Assembly (NCBI RefSeq): GCF_017301635.1
Contig: NZ_CP071091.1
Coordinates: 10,098,501 to 10,162,500, forward strand
Direction: 5' to 3'
From: Myxococcus landrumus
GTDB lineage: Bacteria; Myxococcota; Myxococcia; Myxococcales; Myxococcaceae
Length of the DNA stretch: 64,000 nucleotides
The notes below the pieces were generated by a model. It was not told the origin of the DNA. It saw only the letters and a list, made by a program, of their open reading frames with translations, and did no database searches. This document shows positions 1 through 8,417 of this stretch, one piece after another. The position numbers were made by a program, and so were the translations under genes. Within the stretch, counting starts at the first letter, position 1. Each line of letters begins with the position of its first letter.

Positions 1-1
1 G

Positions 2-496
2 GCGCAGTACAACAGCTGGACCTTGCCGCTGGCGGTGCTGCTGACGGTTCCGCTCGCGCTGCTCAGCGCGCTGGCGGGCGTGTGGTTCGTGGATGGGGAC
101 AACAACATCTTCACGCAGATTGGCCTGGTGGTGCTGGTGGGCCTGGCGGCGAAGAACGCCATCCTCATCGTCGAGTTCGCCAAGGCGCAGGAGGATGAAG
201 GCATGGGGGTGGTGCAGGCGGCGCTGGAGGCGTGCAGGCTGCGTCTGCGGCCCATCCTGATGACCTCCATCGCGTTCATCATGGGTGTGGTGCCGCTGGC
301 ACTGGCCACGGGCGCGGGCGCGGAGATGCGCCAGGCGATGGGCGTGGCGGTGTTCGCGGGCATGCTCGGCGTGACGCTGTTCGGTCTGGTGCTGACGCCC
401 ATCTTCTACATCGTCATCCGGAAGCTCTCGGTGCGAGGCGAGGACCGTCCGGTCGCCGAGCTTCCGGCGGGCGTGTCGGGGGCGGGAGGTCACTGA
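2..496 (+). CDS. RND efflux pump permease, C-terminal part (start lies outside the window)
   Basis: About 164 residues of the end of a hydrophobe/amphiphile RND transporter, an inner-membrane pump driven by the proton gradient. The visible part holds the last membrane helices of the second half. The family signatures AAKNAILIVEF and RLRPILMTSIAF are intact, as is the final hydrophobic segment ending PIFYIVIRKL. It is a different gene from the complete pump at 5205-8348, which lies on the other strand. A strong hairpin terminator follows 40 bases after the stop. Family assignment is secure; substrate is unknown. Confidence 0.9.
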   Translation, partial: AQYNSWTLPLAVLLTVPLALLSALAGVWFVDGDNNIFTQIGLVVLVGLAAKNAILIVEFAKAQEDEGMGVVQAALEACRLRLRPILMTSIAFIMGVVPLALATGAGAEMRQAMGVAVFAGMLGVTLFGLVLTPIFYIVIRKLSVRGEDRPVAELPAGVSGAGGH

Positions 497-535
497 AGAC
501 CTGCGGGGCGAGTCGCCCGATGAAGTGAATCACGA

Positions 536-572
536 GGGCCGCCTTCCTCATGGGGAGGCGGCCCTTCTTCTT
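536..572 (+). terminator. Intrinsic terminator after RND gene
   Basis: GGGCCGCCTTCC (536-547) pairs with GGAGGCGGCCC (554-564) with one bulged T, and TTCTTCTT follows. It ends the upstream RND transcript and separates it from the channel gene. Confidence 0.75.
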
Positions 573-607
573 GGTGCTCTCGACGGATGCGGCTCTAGAC
601 TGCCGTC

Positions 608-1465
608 GTGTCCAGGCCTTCCGAGCAGAGCCCCACGGGCGGATTTCGTGCCCGTCTTCATACCGTCATCTTCGAGGCCGATACTCCCGCGGGGAAGGCG
701 TTCGACGTGGCCCTGTTGTGGGTCATCGTGTTCAGCGTCGCGGCGGTGATGCTGGAGAGCGTGGCCGCCGTCCGCGTCCAGTACGCCACGGCGTTGAGCG
801 TGGCGGAGTGGGCCTTCACCGTCATCTTCGCGTTGGAGTACGCGCTGCGGCTCGTGGCCGTGCGCAGGCCGCTGGACTACATGCGCAGCTTCTTCGGGGT
901 GGTGGACCTGATGGCCATCCTCCCCTCGTTCCTGAGCGTCTTCTTTCCCGGGGCGCAGACGCTGCTGGTGATTCGCGTGCTGCGGCTGCTGAGAGTGTTC
1001 CGGGTGTTGAAGCTGGGGCACTTGTTGGGACAGGCGGAGGTGCTGATGACGGCGCTTCGCGCGAGCCGGGCGAAAATCACCGTCTTCCTCGGCGTGGTGC
1101 TCAGCATCGCCGTCATCATGGGCGCCCTCATGTACATGGTGGAGGGAGAGCGGCACGGCTTCGACAGCATTCCCCGCTCCATGTACTGGGCCATCGTGAC
1201 GATGACGACGGTGGGCTTCGGCGACATCACTCCGAAGACGGTGCTGGGGCAGTTCATCGCGTCGGTGTTGATGATCATGGGCTACGGCATCCTCGCGGTG
1301 CCCACGGGCATCGTGTCCGTGGAGCTGGCGAATGCCTCCCGCATGCTCCCGGACACCCAGGCGTGTCCGGGCTGCGGCAAGCAGGGGCACGACCTGGATG
1401 CGCGCTACTGCAAGGCGTGCGGGACGGCGCTGGACTGGGCGGCCTCGAAGCCCGAGTCGAAGTGA
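608..1465 (+). CDS. Voltage-gated-type potassium/cation channel with C-terminal zinc ribbon
   Basis: 285 residues, GTG start. It is an inner-membrane ion channel of the six-helix type. S1-S4 occupy about residues 30-140, and the S4-like helix is arginine-rich (RVLRLLRVFRVLKLGH). The pore helix leads to the selectivity filter TVGFGD near residue 200, which is typical of K+ channels, and S6 follows. After the pore there is no RCK or cyclic-nucleotide domain. Instead there are two CxxC pairs (CPGC near 253, CKAC near 270), a probable zinc ribbon. The gene appears monocistronic. The channel fold is certain; ion selectivity is inferred from the filter, and the role of the zinc ribbon is unknown. 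Confidence 0.88.
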   Translation: MSRPSEQSPTGGFRARLHTVIFEADTPAGKAFDVALLWVIVFSVAAVMLESVAAVRVQYATALSVAEWAFTVIFALEYALRLVAVRRPLDYMRSFFGVVDLMAILPSFLSVFFPGAQTLLVIRVLRLLRVFRVLKLGHLLGQAEVLMTALRASRAKITVFLGVVLSIAVIMGALMYMVEGERHGFDSIPRSMYWAIVTMTTVGFGDITPKTVLGQFIASVLMIMGYGILAVPTGIVSVELANASRMLPDTQACPGCGKQGHDLDARYCKACGTALDWAASKPESK

Positions 1466-1556
1466 GGAGGCCCTTCGTGCTTCCGTGCGGTGGCTGACTT
1501 CGGGTTTGCTGCGGGCCAGCGAAGCCTCGTTCCCTCTCCACCCGAGAAGTGAGCCC

Positions 1557-2858
1557 ATGCGCGCATTCCTGACGACCGTGGCCTGTTCGACCCTCCTGTC
1601 CATCGCGGGGAACGCGTACGGGCAAGCCGCTCGGAAACCCACGGACCAGAGTGGAAACCTGGCCCCGGACCGGGCCGCTGGCAGCCAGCAATCGGTTCCC
1701 CTCGAGGAGCCAACGCCCACCGGAGCGCCCGTGGAGACGGCGCCCCCCAACGTGCCCGAGTTCAAGCCGGCCTTCGCGGGCCAGACGCGCGCGCCCGCCG
1801 TCAAGACACGCACTGCGTTCCAGGTCACCGAGGTGGCGTCCGGCTTCAACCACCCGTGGGCCATCGCGTTCCTGCCGGACCGGCGCATGCTGGTGACGGA
1901 GAAGCCGACGGGGAAGCTCTTCATCGTCACGCCGCAGGGCAAGAAGTCCGCGCCCGTCGAGGGCCTGCCTCCGGTGGATGGACGCAACCAGGGCGGGTTG
2001 CTCGACGTCGAGATGGGGCCTGACTACGCGACCAGCGGCCTCATCTACTGGAGCTATTACGAGCCCCGCGAGGGCGGCAACGGGCTCGCGGTGGCGCGCG
2101 CGAAGCTGGTGGACGGCGCGAAGCCCCGCGTCGAGGGCCTGAAGGTCATCTTCCGCATGCAGCCGACGCTCGACTCGACGTTGCATGCGGGCGGCCGGCT
2201 CGTCTTCACGCCGGATGGTCTGCTGTTCATCACGCTGGGCGAGCGCTCCGTGATGGAAGGGCGTGTGCAGGCGCGCGACCTGGGGAGCGACTTCGGAAAG
2301 ATTGTCCGCATCCGCCCGGATGGCTCCATTCCGCAGGACAACCCATTCGTCGGCCGCAAGGGCGCGCGGCCTGAAATCTGGTCGCTGGGCCACCGCAACG
2401 TCCTGTCCGCGGCGCTCGATAGCCGCCATCGCCTCTGGGAGGTGGAGATGGGGCCGCGCGGTGGTGACGAGCTCAACCTCGTCGAGTCGGGCAAGGACTA
2501 CGGCTGGCCGACCATCGGCTATGGCGAGGAGTACTCGGGCGCGCGCATCCACAAGTCCACGCAGGGGCCGGGCATGGAGCAGCCCGTGTACTACTGGGAC
2601 CCGGTGATTTCTCCGTCGGGCATGACCATCTACTCCGGAGACCTGTTCCCCGAGTGGAAGGGAAACTTCTTCATCGGCGGCCTGTCCAGTCAGGCGCTGG
2701 TGCGGCTGGTCCTCAAGAACGACCGCGTCGTGGGCGAGGAGCGGCTGCTCCTGGACCAGGACTCGCGCATCCGCGAGGTCGTCCAGGGCCCCGAGGGGGC
2801 GCTCTACCTGCTCACCGACGCGAGCAATGGCCGGTTGCTCAAGCTGACGCCGCGCTGA
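1557..2858 (+). CDS. PQQ-dependent aldose sugar dehydrogenase, secreted
   Basis: 433 residues. ATG at 1557 is chosen because it begins a clear signal peptide (cleavage likely after AYG, near residue 22) and is preceded by GAGAAGTGAG. A Pro/Thr-rich linker follows, then a six-bladed beta-propeller of the soluble glucose/aldose dehydrogenase family. Recognisable blocks are NHPWAIAFLPD, NQGGLLDVEMGP, FTPDGLLFITLGER, WSLGHRNV and MGPRGGDELN. Members oxidise sugars in the periplasm with pyrroloquinoline quinone and calcium. No PQQ biosynthesis genes are visible nearby. The substrate cannot be told from sequence alone. Confidence 0.88.
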   Translation: MRAFLTTVACSTLLSIAGNAYGQAARKPTDQSGNLAPDRAAGSQQSVPLEEPTPTGAPVETAPPNVPEFKPAFAGQTRAPAVKTRTAFQVTEVASGFNHPWAIAFLPDRRMLVTEKPTGKLFIVTPQGKKSAPVEGLPPVDGRNQGGLLDVEMGPDYATSGLIYWSYYEPREGGNGLAVARAKLVDGAKPRVEGLKVIFRMQPTLDSTLHAGGRLVFTPDGLLFITLGERSVMEGRVQARDLGSDFGKIVRIRPDGSIPQDNPFVGRKGARPEIWSLGHRNVLSAALDSRHRLWEVEMGPRGGDELNLVESGKDYGWPTIGYGEEYSGARIHKSTQGPGMEQPVYYWDPVISPSGMTIYSGDLFPEWKGNFFIGGLSSQALVRLVLKNDRVVGEERLLLDQDSRIREVVQGPEGALYLLTDASNGRLLKLTPR

Positions 2859-2931
2859 CGCAACGCCCTCCGGTCACCGCAACATCCGGGTCGCAATCCC
2901 GCATGGGCTGCGCCATCTCCTGGGTCTACCG

Positions 2932-2950
2932 GGCCACTTCACGAGTGGCC
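2932..2950. other. Hairpin between sugar dehydrogenase and oxygenase genes
   Basis: GGCCACT (2932-2938) pairs perfectly with AGTGGCC (2944-2950) over a 5-base loop. There is no T-run, so a terminator role is only possible. Confidence 0.3.
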
Positions 2951-3021
2951 TCGCGCGGAAGGGAGCAGGGCATGTGGCGCGGAGCACGAAGCGGACAGGG
3001 ATTCAGCGGGAGGGCTCGGCC

Positions 3022-3768
3022 ATGAGCGCATCGGCCCGTTTGAAGCGGACGGAGCGAGCGCCCTCCATCGAGGCGCGGCTGGAGTCGCTCGACTGGACAT
3101 CCCTGGCCTCCGAGCTGGACGCGCGAGGCTGCGCGAGCTTGAGCGCGATGTTGACGCCTGACGAGTGCTCGACGCTCGCCGGGCTCTACGCGGCGGAGGC
3201 ACCGTTCCGCAGCCGTGTCGTCATGTCGAGGCATGGCTTCGGGCGAGGGGAGTACAAGTACTTCGCCTATCCGCTCCCGGACCTTGTCGCGCGTTTGAGG
3301 CATGGGCTCTACCCGGGCCTGTCCGCCATCGCGAACCGGTGGAACGAAGCGATGCGAATCGACACGCGCTATCCGGAGACACACGAGGTCTATCTCCAGC
3401 GGTGCCATCAAGCCGAGCAGCTCCGGCCCACCCCGTTGCTGCTCCAGTACGGGGAGGGGGACTACAACTGCCTCCACCAGGACCTCTACGGTGACGAGGT
3501 GTTTCCCCTCCAGGTGGCCTTCCTCCTGTCGGAGCCGGAGCGCGACTTCACGGGAGGCGAGTTCGTGCTCACCGAGCAGCGTCCGCGCATGCAGTCCCGC
3601 GCGGAGGTGGTGCCCCTGCGGCAGGGGGACGGCGTCATCTTCCCCGTCCACCATCGACCCGTGCAGGGGACTCGGGGCACGTATCGCGTCAACATGCGCC
3701 ACGGCGTCAGCCGCCTCCGCTCAGGACATCGCCACACAGTGGGCATCATCTTTCATGATGCCCGGTGA
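3022..3768 (+). CDS. 2-oxoglutarate/Fe(II)-dependent oxygenase
   Basis: 248 residues. ATG at 3022 has GGGAGG eight bases upstream. The C-terminal half is a double-stranded beta-helix fold. The iron ligand pair is in CLHQDLYGD (HxD), and a distal histidine and arginine occur in HHRPVQGTRGTYRVNMRHG. This is the H-x-D-...-H plus 2-oxoglutarate-binding Arg pattern of prolyl-4-hydroxylase-like enzymes. Such proteins hydroxylate protein side chains or small molecules. It stands 66 bases before glutaminase and may share its transcript. Family is fairly sure; substrate unknown. Confidence 0.75.
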   Translation: MSASARLKRTERAPSIEARLESLDWTSLASELDARGCASLSAMLTPDECSTLAGLYAAEAPFRSRVVMSRHGFGRGEYKYFAYPLPDLVARLRHGLYPGLSAIANRWNEAMRIDTRYPETHEVYLQRCHQAEQLRPTPLLLQYGEGDYNCLHQDLYGDEVFPLQVAFLLSEPERDFTGGEFVLTEQRPRMQSRAEVVPLRQGDGVIFPVHHRPVQGTRGTYRVNMRHGVSRLRSGHRHTVGIIFHDAR

Positions 3769-3834
3769 CCCCGCGGGCATTCGAGCCTCGCGGGATTGTG
3801 GCTATCATCCTCGCCCACGGTGGACGGGCGCGCG

Positions 3835-4749
3835 ATGCACGACTTTCAATCGATTCTCGATGAAGTGATGGCGGCGGTGCGGCCGGTGGTGGGGCAGGGG
3901 CGCGTGGCGAACTACATCCCCGCCCTGGCCTCCGTGGACCCATCGCGGTTCGGCATGGCACTGGCGACCGTCGACGGAGAGGTCTTCGGCGTGGGGGATT
4001 GGCGCATGCCGTTCTCCGTGCAGAGCATCTCCAAGGTCTTCGCGCTCGCGCTGACGTTGTCGCGCGACGGAGACGCCATCTGGCGCAGGGTGGGCAAGGA
4101 GCCCTCCGGCAACCCGTTCAACTCGCTGGTGCAGCTCGAGTACGAGCAGGGCGTGCCCCGCAACCCCTTCATCAACGCGGGGGCTCTGGTCATGACGGAC
4201 CGGCTGCTCAGCCTCACGGGTGACTCGCGTGGCGTGGTGCGCGAGTTCCTCCGGGCGGAGAGTGGCAACCCGTCCGTGGACTTCGACCCGGTGGTCGCCG
4301 CGTCGGAAGCGGAGCACGGCCACCGCAACGCCGCGCTCGCGCACTTCATGAAGAGCTACGGCAACATCGAGAACCCCGTGCCGCTCGTCCTGGAGCACTA
4401 CTTCTGGCAGTGCTCACTCGCGATGAGCTGCGCGGACCTCGCGCGGGCCTGCGGCTTCCTGGCGCGCCACGGGCAGGTGTCCAGCGGGACGCGGTTGCTC
4501 TCGCGCAGCCAGGCCAAGCAGGTCAACGCGGTGATGCTCACCTGCGGCACCTATGACGCCGCGGGAGAGTTCGCCTACCGCGTGGGCCTGCCCTGCAAGA
4601 GCGGCGTCGGAGGCGGCATCATCGCCGTCATCCCCAATCGCTGTGGCCTGTGTGTCTGGGGCCCGGGGCTCGACTCGCACGGCAACTCGGTTGCCGGTGT
4701 GGAGGCCCTGGACCGGTTCACGACGCTGACCGGGCTCTCGGTGTTCTGA
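3835..4749 (+). CDS. glsA: Glutaminase (glutamine to glutamate plus ammonia)
   Basis: 304 residues, the normal length for bacterial glutaminase A, a serine-beta-lactamase-like fold. The catalytic SxxK motif is S64-I-S-K67 in the block FSVQSISKVFALAL. Other family blocks are GNPFNSLVQLE, PRNPFINAGALV, SYGNIENPVP and SGVGGGIIAVIPN. ATG at 3835 gives the usual N-terminus. The enzyme is cytoplasmic and supplies glutamate and ammonia, and in some bacteria acid resistance. No regulatory gene is adjacent. Confidence 0.95.
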   Translation: MHDFQSILDEVMAAVRPVVGQGRVANYIPALASVDPSRFGMALATVDGEVFGVGDWRMPFSVQSISKVFALALTLSRDGDAIWRRVGKEPSGNPFNSLVQLEYEQGVPRNPFINAGALVMTDRLLSLTGDSRGVVREFLRAESGNPSVDFDPVVAASEAEHGHRNAALAHFMKSYGNIENPVPLVLEHYFWQCSLAMSCADLARACGFLARHGQVSSGTRLLSRSQAKQVNAVMLTCGTYDAAGEFAYRVGLPCKSGVGGGIIAVIPNRCGLCVWGPGLDSHGNSVAGVEALDRFTTLTGLSVF

Positions 4750-5204
4750 AGGCCGTCCGCTGTCGACATGGCGCGGTGGAACGCGAACCGGTCCTCGCGG
4801 AGATGCTCTTCCGCCGAGGACCGGCCCCCACCGCCCATCCTTCACGCCCGAGCCGCCCCATGGCGAAGCAGTCCAGCCGCTTCGCTGCTGTGACTCGCCC
4901 GTCCGTCCCGCCGCCGCCCGTACCGCGCCCTGCTCTCGTCCCGCTACTGCCCCGACCGACCCGCCGCCCGTCCTGCCCCGACCTGCCCGCCGCCCGTACC
5001 GCACGCCCTCCACCTGGCTGCATGGTGGGCGTCGCGAGGTGACTTAGCAGGGCGCGTGCCGCCTCTCCGGGCCCGAAAGAGCCCAGCGTTTCCAGGGACT
5101 TGCGACACTCGAAAGCCCCTGGGCGCGAGCCGCCCCGGTAAGAAGTCGGGTGGTGCCGAGGCTGGAAGCGGGTGCGGCTGCTTCCAGGGCCTCGGCCTCC
5201 CTGC
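4750..5204. other. 455-base gap with hairpin and CCGCC-rich repeats
   Basis: No convincing gene lies between glsA and the convergent RND gene. The stretch holds a 10-bp stem, CCGGTCCTCG (4788-4797) with CGAGGACCGG (4815-4824), lacking a T-run. It also has a pyrimidine-rich tract (about 4898-5010) in which CCGCCGCCCGTACCGC occurs at 4911-4926 and again at 4987-5002, with a degenerate copy between. The hairpin could end glsA transcription; the tract looks like low-complexity sequence. Confidence 0.5.
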
Positions 5205-8200
5205 TCACGGCGCGGGAGCGGGGGCGGGAACGTCGTCCTCCGCGGCCTCACGTCGGGCCTCGCCGCGCACCTTCTGCATCAGCACGTACAGGCCCGGGAT
5301 GAAGATGAGGTTGACGATGGTGGACACCAGCATGCCGCCGAAGACCGCCGTGCCCAGCGAGTTGCGCGCCGCCGCGCCCGCGCCCTGCGCCGTCATCAGC
5401 GGCACGACGCCCAGGAGGAACGCGATGGAGGTCATCAGGATGGGGCGAAGGCGGACCTCGGAGGCCTCGACGACCGCGTCCAGGGCGCTCTTGCCGCTCT
5501 CCCTCAACTGCTCCGCGAACTCCACGATGAGGATGGCGTTCTTGCTGGCAAGGCCCACCAGCATCACCAGACCGACCTGGCAGAACACGTCGTTGGCGTA
5601 GCCACGCAAGAGCTGCATGCCCAGCGCGCCCATGATGGCCAGCGGCACCGAGAGGATGATGACGAACGGGAGGCTGAAGCTCTCGTACTGCGCCGCCAGC
5701 ACCAGGAACACGAACAGCAGGCCGAGGCCGAAGATGATGAGCGTCTGTCCTCCGCTCTCCTGCTGCTCCAGGCTGATGCCCGTCCACTCGCCCGTCATAC
5801 CCTGCGGCAGGTTCTCCGAGGCCAGGGTCTGCATGGCCTGCATGGCCTGACCGGAGGAGACGCCCGGCGCGGGCGCGCCGTTGACCTCCGCCGAGCGGAA
5901 CAGGTTGTAGTGACGGATGACCTGCGCGGACACCGTGGGCGTCACCTTCACCACCGACTCGAGCGGAATCATCTCCCCGCCGTCGCTGCGCACGTAGAAC
6001 GAGCCGATGTCCGCCGGGCTGTCGCGGAACTGCTGCTCGGCCTGGAGGTACACGCGGTAGGTGCGGTTGGCGTAGTTGAAGTCGTTGACGTACTGGCTGC
6101 CCATGTAGACCTGCAGCGTCCCGAAGATCTGCTCGATGGGGATGCCGAGCGCCTTCGCCTTCTGGCGGTCCACCTCCACGTCCAGCAGTGGCGTGTCCGC
6201 GTTGAAGGCGGTGAGCACGCCGCGCAGCCGTCCGTCGGCGTTGCCCTTCGCCACCAGGTCCTGCGTGGCCGTCGCCAGTTCATCGAGCGTGCGCGTCCCG
6301 GCGGCGTCCTCGACGATGAACTGGAAGCCGCCCACGCTGCCCACGCCGCGGATGGCGGGGGGCTGGAAGGGGATGATGCGCGCGCCGCCAATCTTGCTCA
6401 GCGGGCCACGCAGCCGCTCCACCAGCGCCGCCACCGTCTGGTTCTTGCCGGGCCGCTCCTCCCACGGCACGAGGCTGGAGAACACCGTCGCCAGGTTCGG
6501 ACCCGAACCCTGGAAGGAGAACCCGCCGATGGCGAACATGGCGCGAATCTCCGGCTGCGCCTTGAGGACCTCCTCCACCTGGGCCAGCACCTTCTCCGAC
6601 TGGGCCAGCGACATGCCCTCCGGGCCCTGGATGGAGATGATGACGTAGCCCTGGTCCTCATCGGGGATGAAGCCCGTGGGCGCCACGCGGAACAAGGCCA
6701 CCGTCGCGCCGATGCACGCCAGGAACGCCAACAGCACGATGACGGGGTGCTTGAGGAACACGCGCAGGCTCCGGCCGTACACGGAGCGCGTCGCGTCCAG
6801 CACCTTGTCCACCCACCGGAAGAACACCCACTTCTCACCGTGGTGGTGCTTGAGCATCCGGGCGCTCAGCGCGGGCGTGAGCGTCAGCGCGCAGAACGTG
6901 GAGAGCGCCACGGACGCGGCGATGGTGAGCGCGAACTGCCGGTAGATGGCGCCCGTGGTGCCAGGGAAGAGGGCCACCGGGACGAACACCGCCACCAGCA
7001 CGATGGAGATGGCAATCACCGCGCCCGCCACTTCCTTCATGCCCTCACGCGCGGCCTGTCTGGGGGACAGGCGCCGCTCCACCATCAGTCGTTCGATGTT
7101 CTCGATGACGACGATGGCGTCGTCGACCACGAGGCCCGTGGCCAGCGTGAGGCCGAAGAGGGTGAGGGTGTTGATGGAGAAGCCCATCAACTGGACGAAG
7201 GCGAAGGTGCCCACCAATGAGACGGGCAGGGTGAAGGCGGTGATGAGCACGCTGCGCCAGCCGTGCAGGAACAGGAAGATGACGAGGATGACGAGGGCGA
7301 TGGCCTCCACCAGCGTCTTGAGCACCTCGTGGATGGACGCGCGCACCGCGAGCGTCGTGTCCGTGCCCGTCTGGTACGTCATGCCAGGAGGGAACTGCTG
7401 CGACAGGCGGTCGAGCTCCTTGAAGACTCCGTCGCGCACGTCGAGCGCGTTGGCGGTGGGGAGCTGGAACACGGCGAGACCCACGCCCGTCTTCCCGTTG
7501 AAGCGCAGGAGCGTGCCGTAGCTCTCCGCGCCCATCTCCACGCGGCCCACGTCCTTCACGCGCACGCTCTTGCCCGTCGTGTCGCGCATCAGGATGATTT
7601 CGCCGAACTCCTCGGGCTCCACCAGCCGGCCGCGCGCGCGGACCGCGAGCTGATAGGGCTGCTCCTCGCTGGAGGGCGGCTGGCCCACCTGGCCCGCGGC
7701 CACCTGGAGGTTCTGCTCCTGGAGCGCGCGCGTCACGTCCTGGGGCGTGAGCTTGCGGCGCGCCAGCTCCGTCGGGTCCAGCCACAGACGCATGGAGAAC
7801 TTGCGCTCGCCGAAGATGCGCACCTCGCCGACGCCGCGCACGCGCTTGATGGCGTCCTTGAGATTCACGTCGGCGTAGTTGCTGAGGAACTTGGCGTCGT
7901 AGCGGTTGTCCGGGCTGGACAGGCCCACGGTCACCAGCATCTGGCTGGAGGCCTTGTTGACGACGATGCCCGTCTGGTTCACCTGCGCGGGCAGGCGGGC
8001 CGCGGCGCGGCTGACGCGGTTCTGCACGTCGACGGCGGCGACCTCGATGTCGCGCGTGGCCTCGAAGGTGACGGTGATTTGACTGGTGCCGTCGTTGCTG
8101 CTGGTGGAGGTGATGTAGCGCATGCCCTCCACGCCATTGAGCTCCTGCTCGATGGGAATGGTGACGGCGCTCTCCACGATTTCGGCGCTGGCGCCCACGT

Positions 8201-8348
8201 AGGTCGCCGTCACCGTCACCTGGGGTGGAGCCAGGTCCGGGTACTGGGAAATGGGCAGCGTGGGGATGGCGATGGCCCCCACCAACGTCAGCAGGATGGA
8301 GCAGACGATGGCGAAGACGGGTCTGCGGATGAAGAAGTCGACGAACAC
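5205..8348 (-). CDS. RND multidrug efflux pump permease (HAE1/AcrB type)
   Basis: 1047 residues, full length for AcrB/MexB-like pumps; GTG start. The N-terminus FIRRPVFAIVCSILL, the pore-domain repeats, and two sets of membrane helices are present. The proton-relay helix carries LATGLVVDDAIVVIENIER, with the paired aspartates of the family. The second half ends with the SKNAILIVEFAEQ and VRLRPILMTSIAF signatures. It exports amphiphilic compounds from periplasm and inner membrane through the adaptor and outer-membrane factor encoded just upstream. An 11-bp hairpin in the intercistronic gap separates it from the adaptor gene. MarR control of the operon is likely. Confidence 0.95.
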   Translation of the reverse strand: MFVDFFIRRPVFAIVCSILLTLVGAIAIPTLPISQYPDLAPPQVTVTATYVGASAEIVESAVTIPIEQELNGVEGMRYITSTSSNDGTSQITVTFEATRDIEVAAVDVQNRVSRAAARLPAQVNQTGIVVNKASSQMLVTVGLSSPDNRYDAKFLSNYADVNLKDAIKRVRGVGEVRIFGERKFSMRLWLDPTELARRKLTPQDVTRALQEQNLQVAAGQVGQPPSSEEQPYQLAVRARGRLVEPEEFGEIILMRDTTGKSVRVKDVGRVEMGAESYGTLLRFNGKTGVGLAVFQLPTANALDVRDGVFKELDRLSQQFPPGMTYQTGTDTTLAVRASIHEVLKTLVEAIALVILVIFLFLHGWRSVLITAFTLPVSLVGTFAFVQLMGFSINTLTLFGLTLATGLVVDDAIVVIENIERLMVERRLSPRQAAREGMKEVAGAVIAISIVLVAVFVPVALFPGTTGAIYRQFALTIAASVALSTFCALTLTPALSARMLKHHHGEKWVFFRWVDKVLDATRSVYGRSLRVFLKHPVIVLLAFLACIGATVALFRVAPTGFIPDEDQGYVIISIQGPEGMSLAQSEKVLAQVEEVLKAQPEIRAMFAIGGFSFQGSGPNLATVFSSLVPWEERPGKNQTVAALVERLRGPLSKIGGARIIPFQPPAIRGVGSVGGFQFIVEDAAGTRTLDELATATQDLVAKGNADGRLRGVLTAFNADTPLLDVEVDRQKAKALGIPIEQIFGTLQVYMGSQYVNDFNYANRTYRVYLQAEQQFRDSPADIGSFYVRSDGGEMIPLESVVKVTPTVSAQVIRHYNLFRSAEVNGAPAPGVSSGQAMQAMQTLASENLPQGMTGEWTGISLEQQESGGQTLIIFGLGLLFVFLVLAAQYESFSLPFVIILSVPLAIMGALGMQLLRGYANDVFCQVGLVMLVGLASKNAILIVEFAEQLRESGKSALDAVVEASEVRLRPILMTSIAFLLGVVPLMTAQGAGAAARNSLGTAVFGGMLVSTIVNLIFIPGLYVLMQKVRGEARREAAEDDVPAPAPAP

Positions 8349-8379
8349 GGCGTTCAGGCCCTCATTCTCGTGACAGCAT

Positions 8380-8411
8380 CCGGGCCTCGCGCGATGTGCG
8401 GCGAGGCCCGG
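8380..8411 (-). other. Intercistronic hairpin in efflux operon
   Basis: CCGGGCCTCGC (8380-8390) pairs perfectly with GCGAGGCCCGG (8401-8411), an 11-bp stem with a 10-base loop. It lies between the adaptor stop and the pump start. There is no T-run, so mRNA stabilisation or partial attenuation is more likely than full termination. Confidence 0.55.
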
Positions 8412-8417
8412 GCCTGC

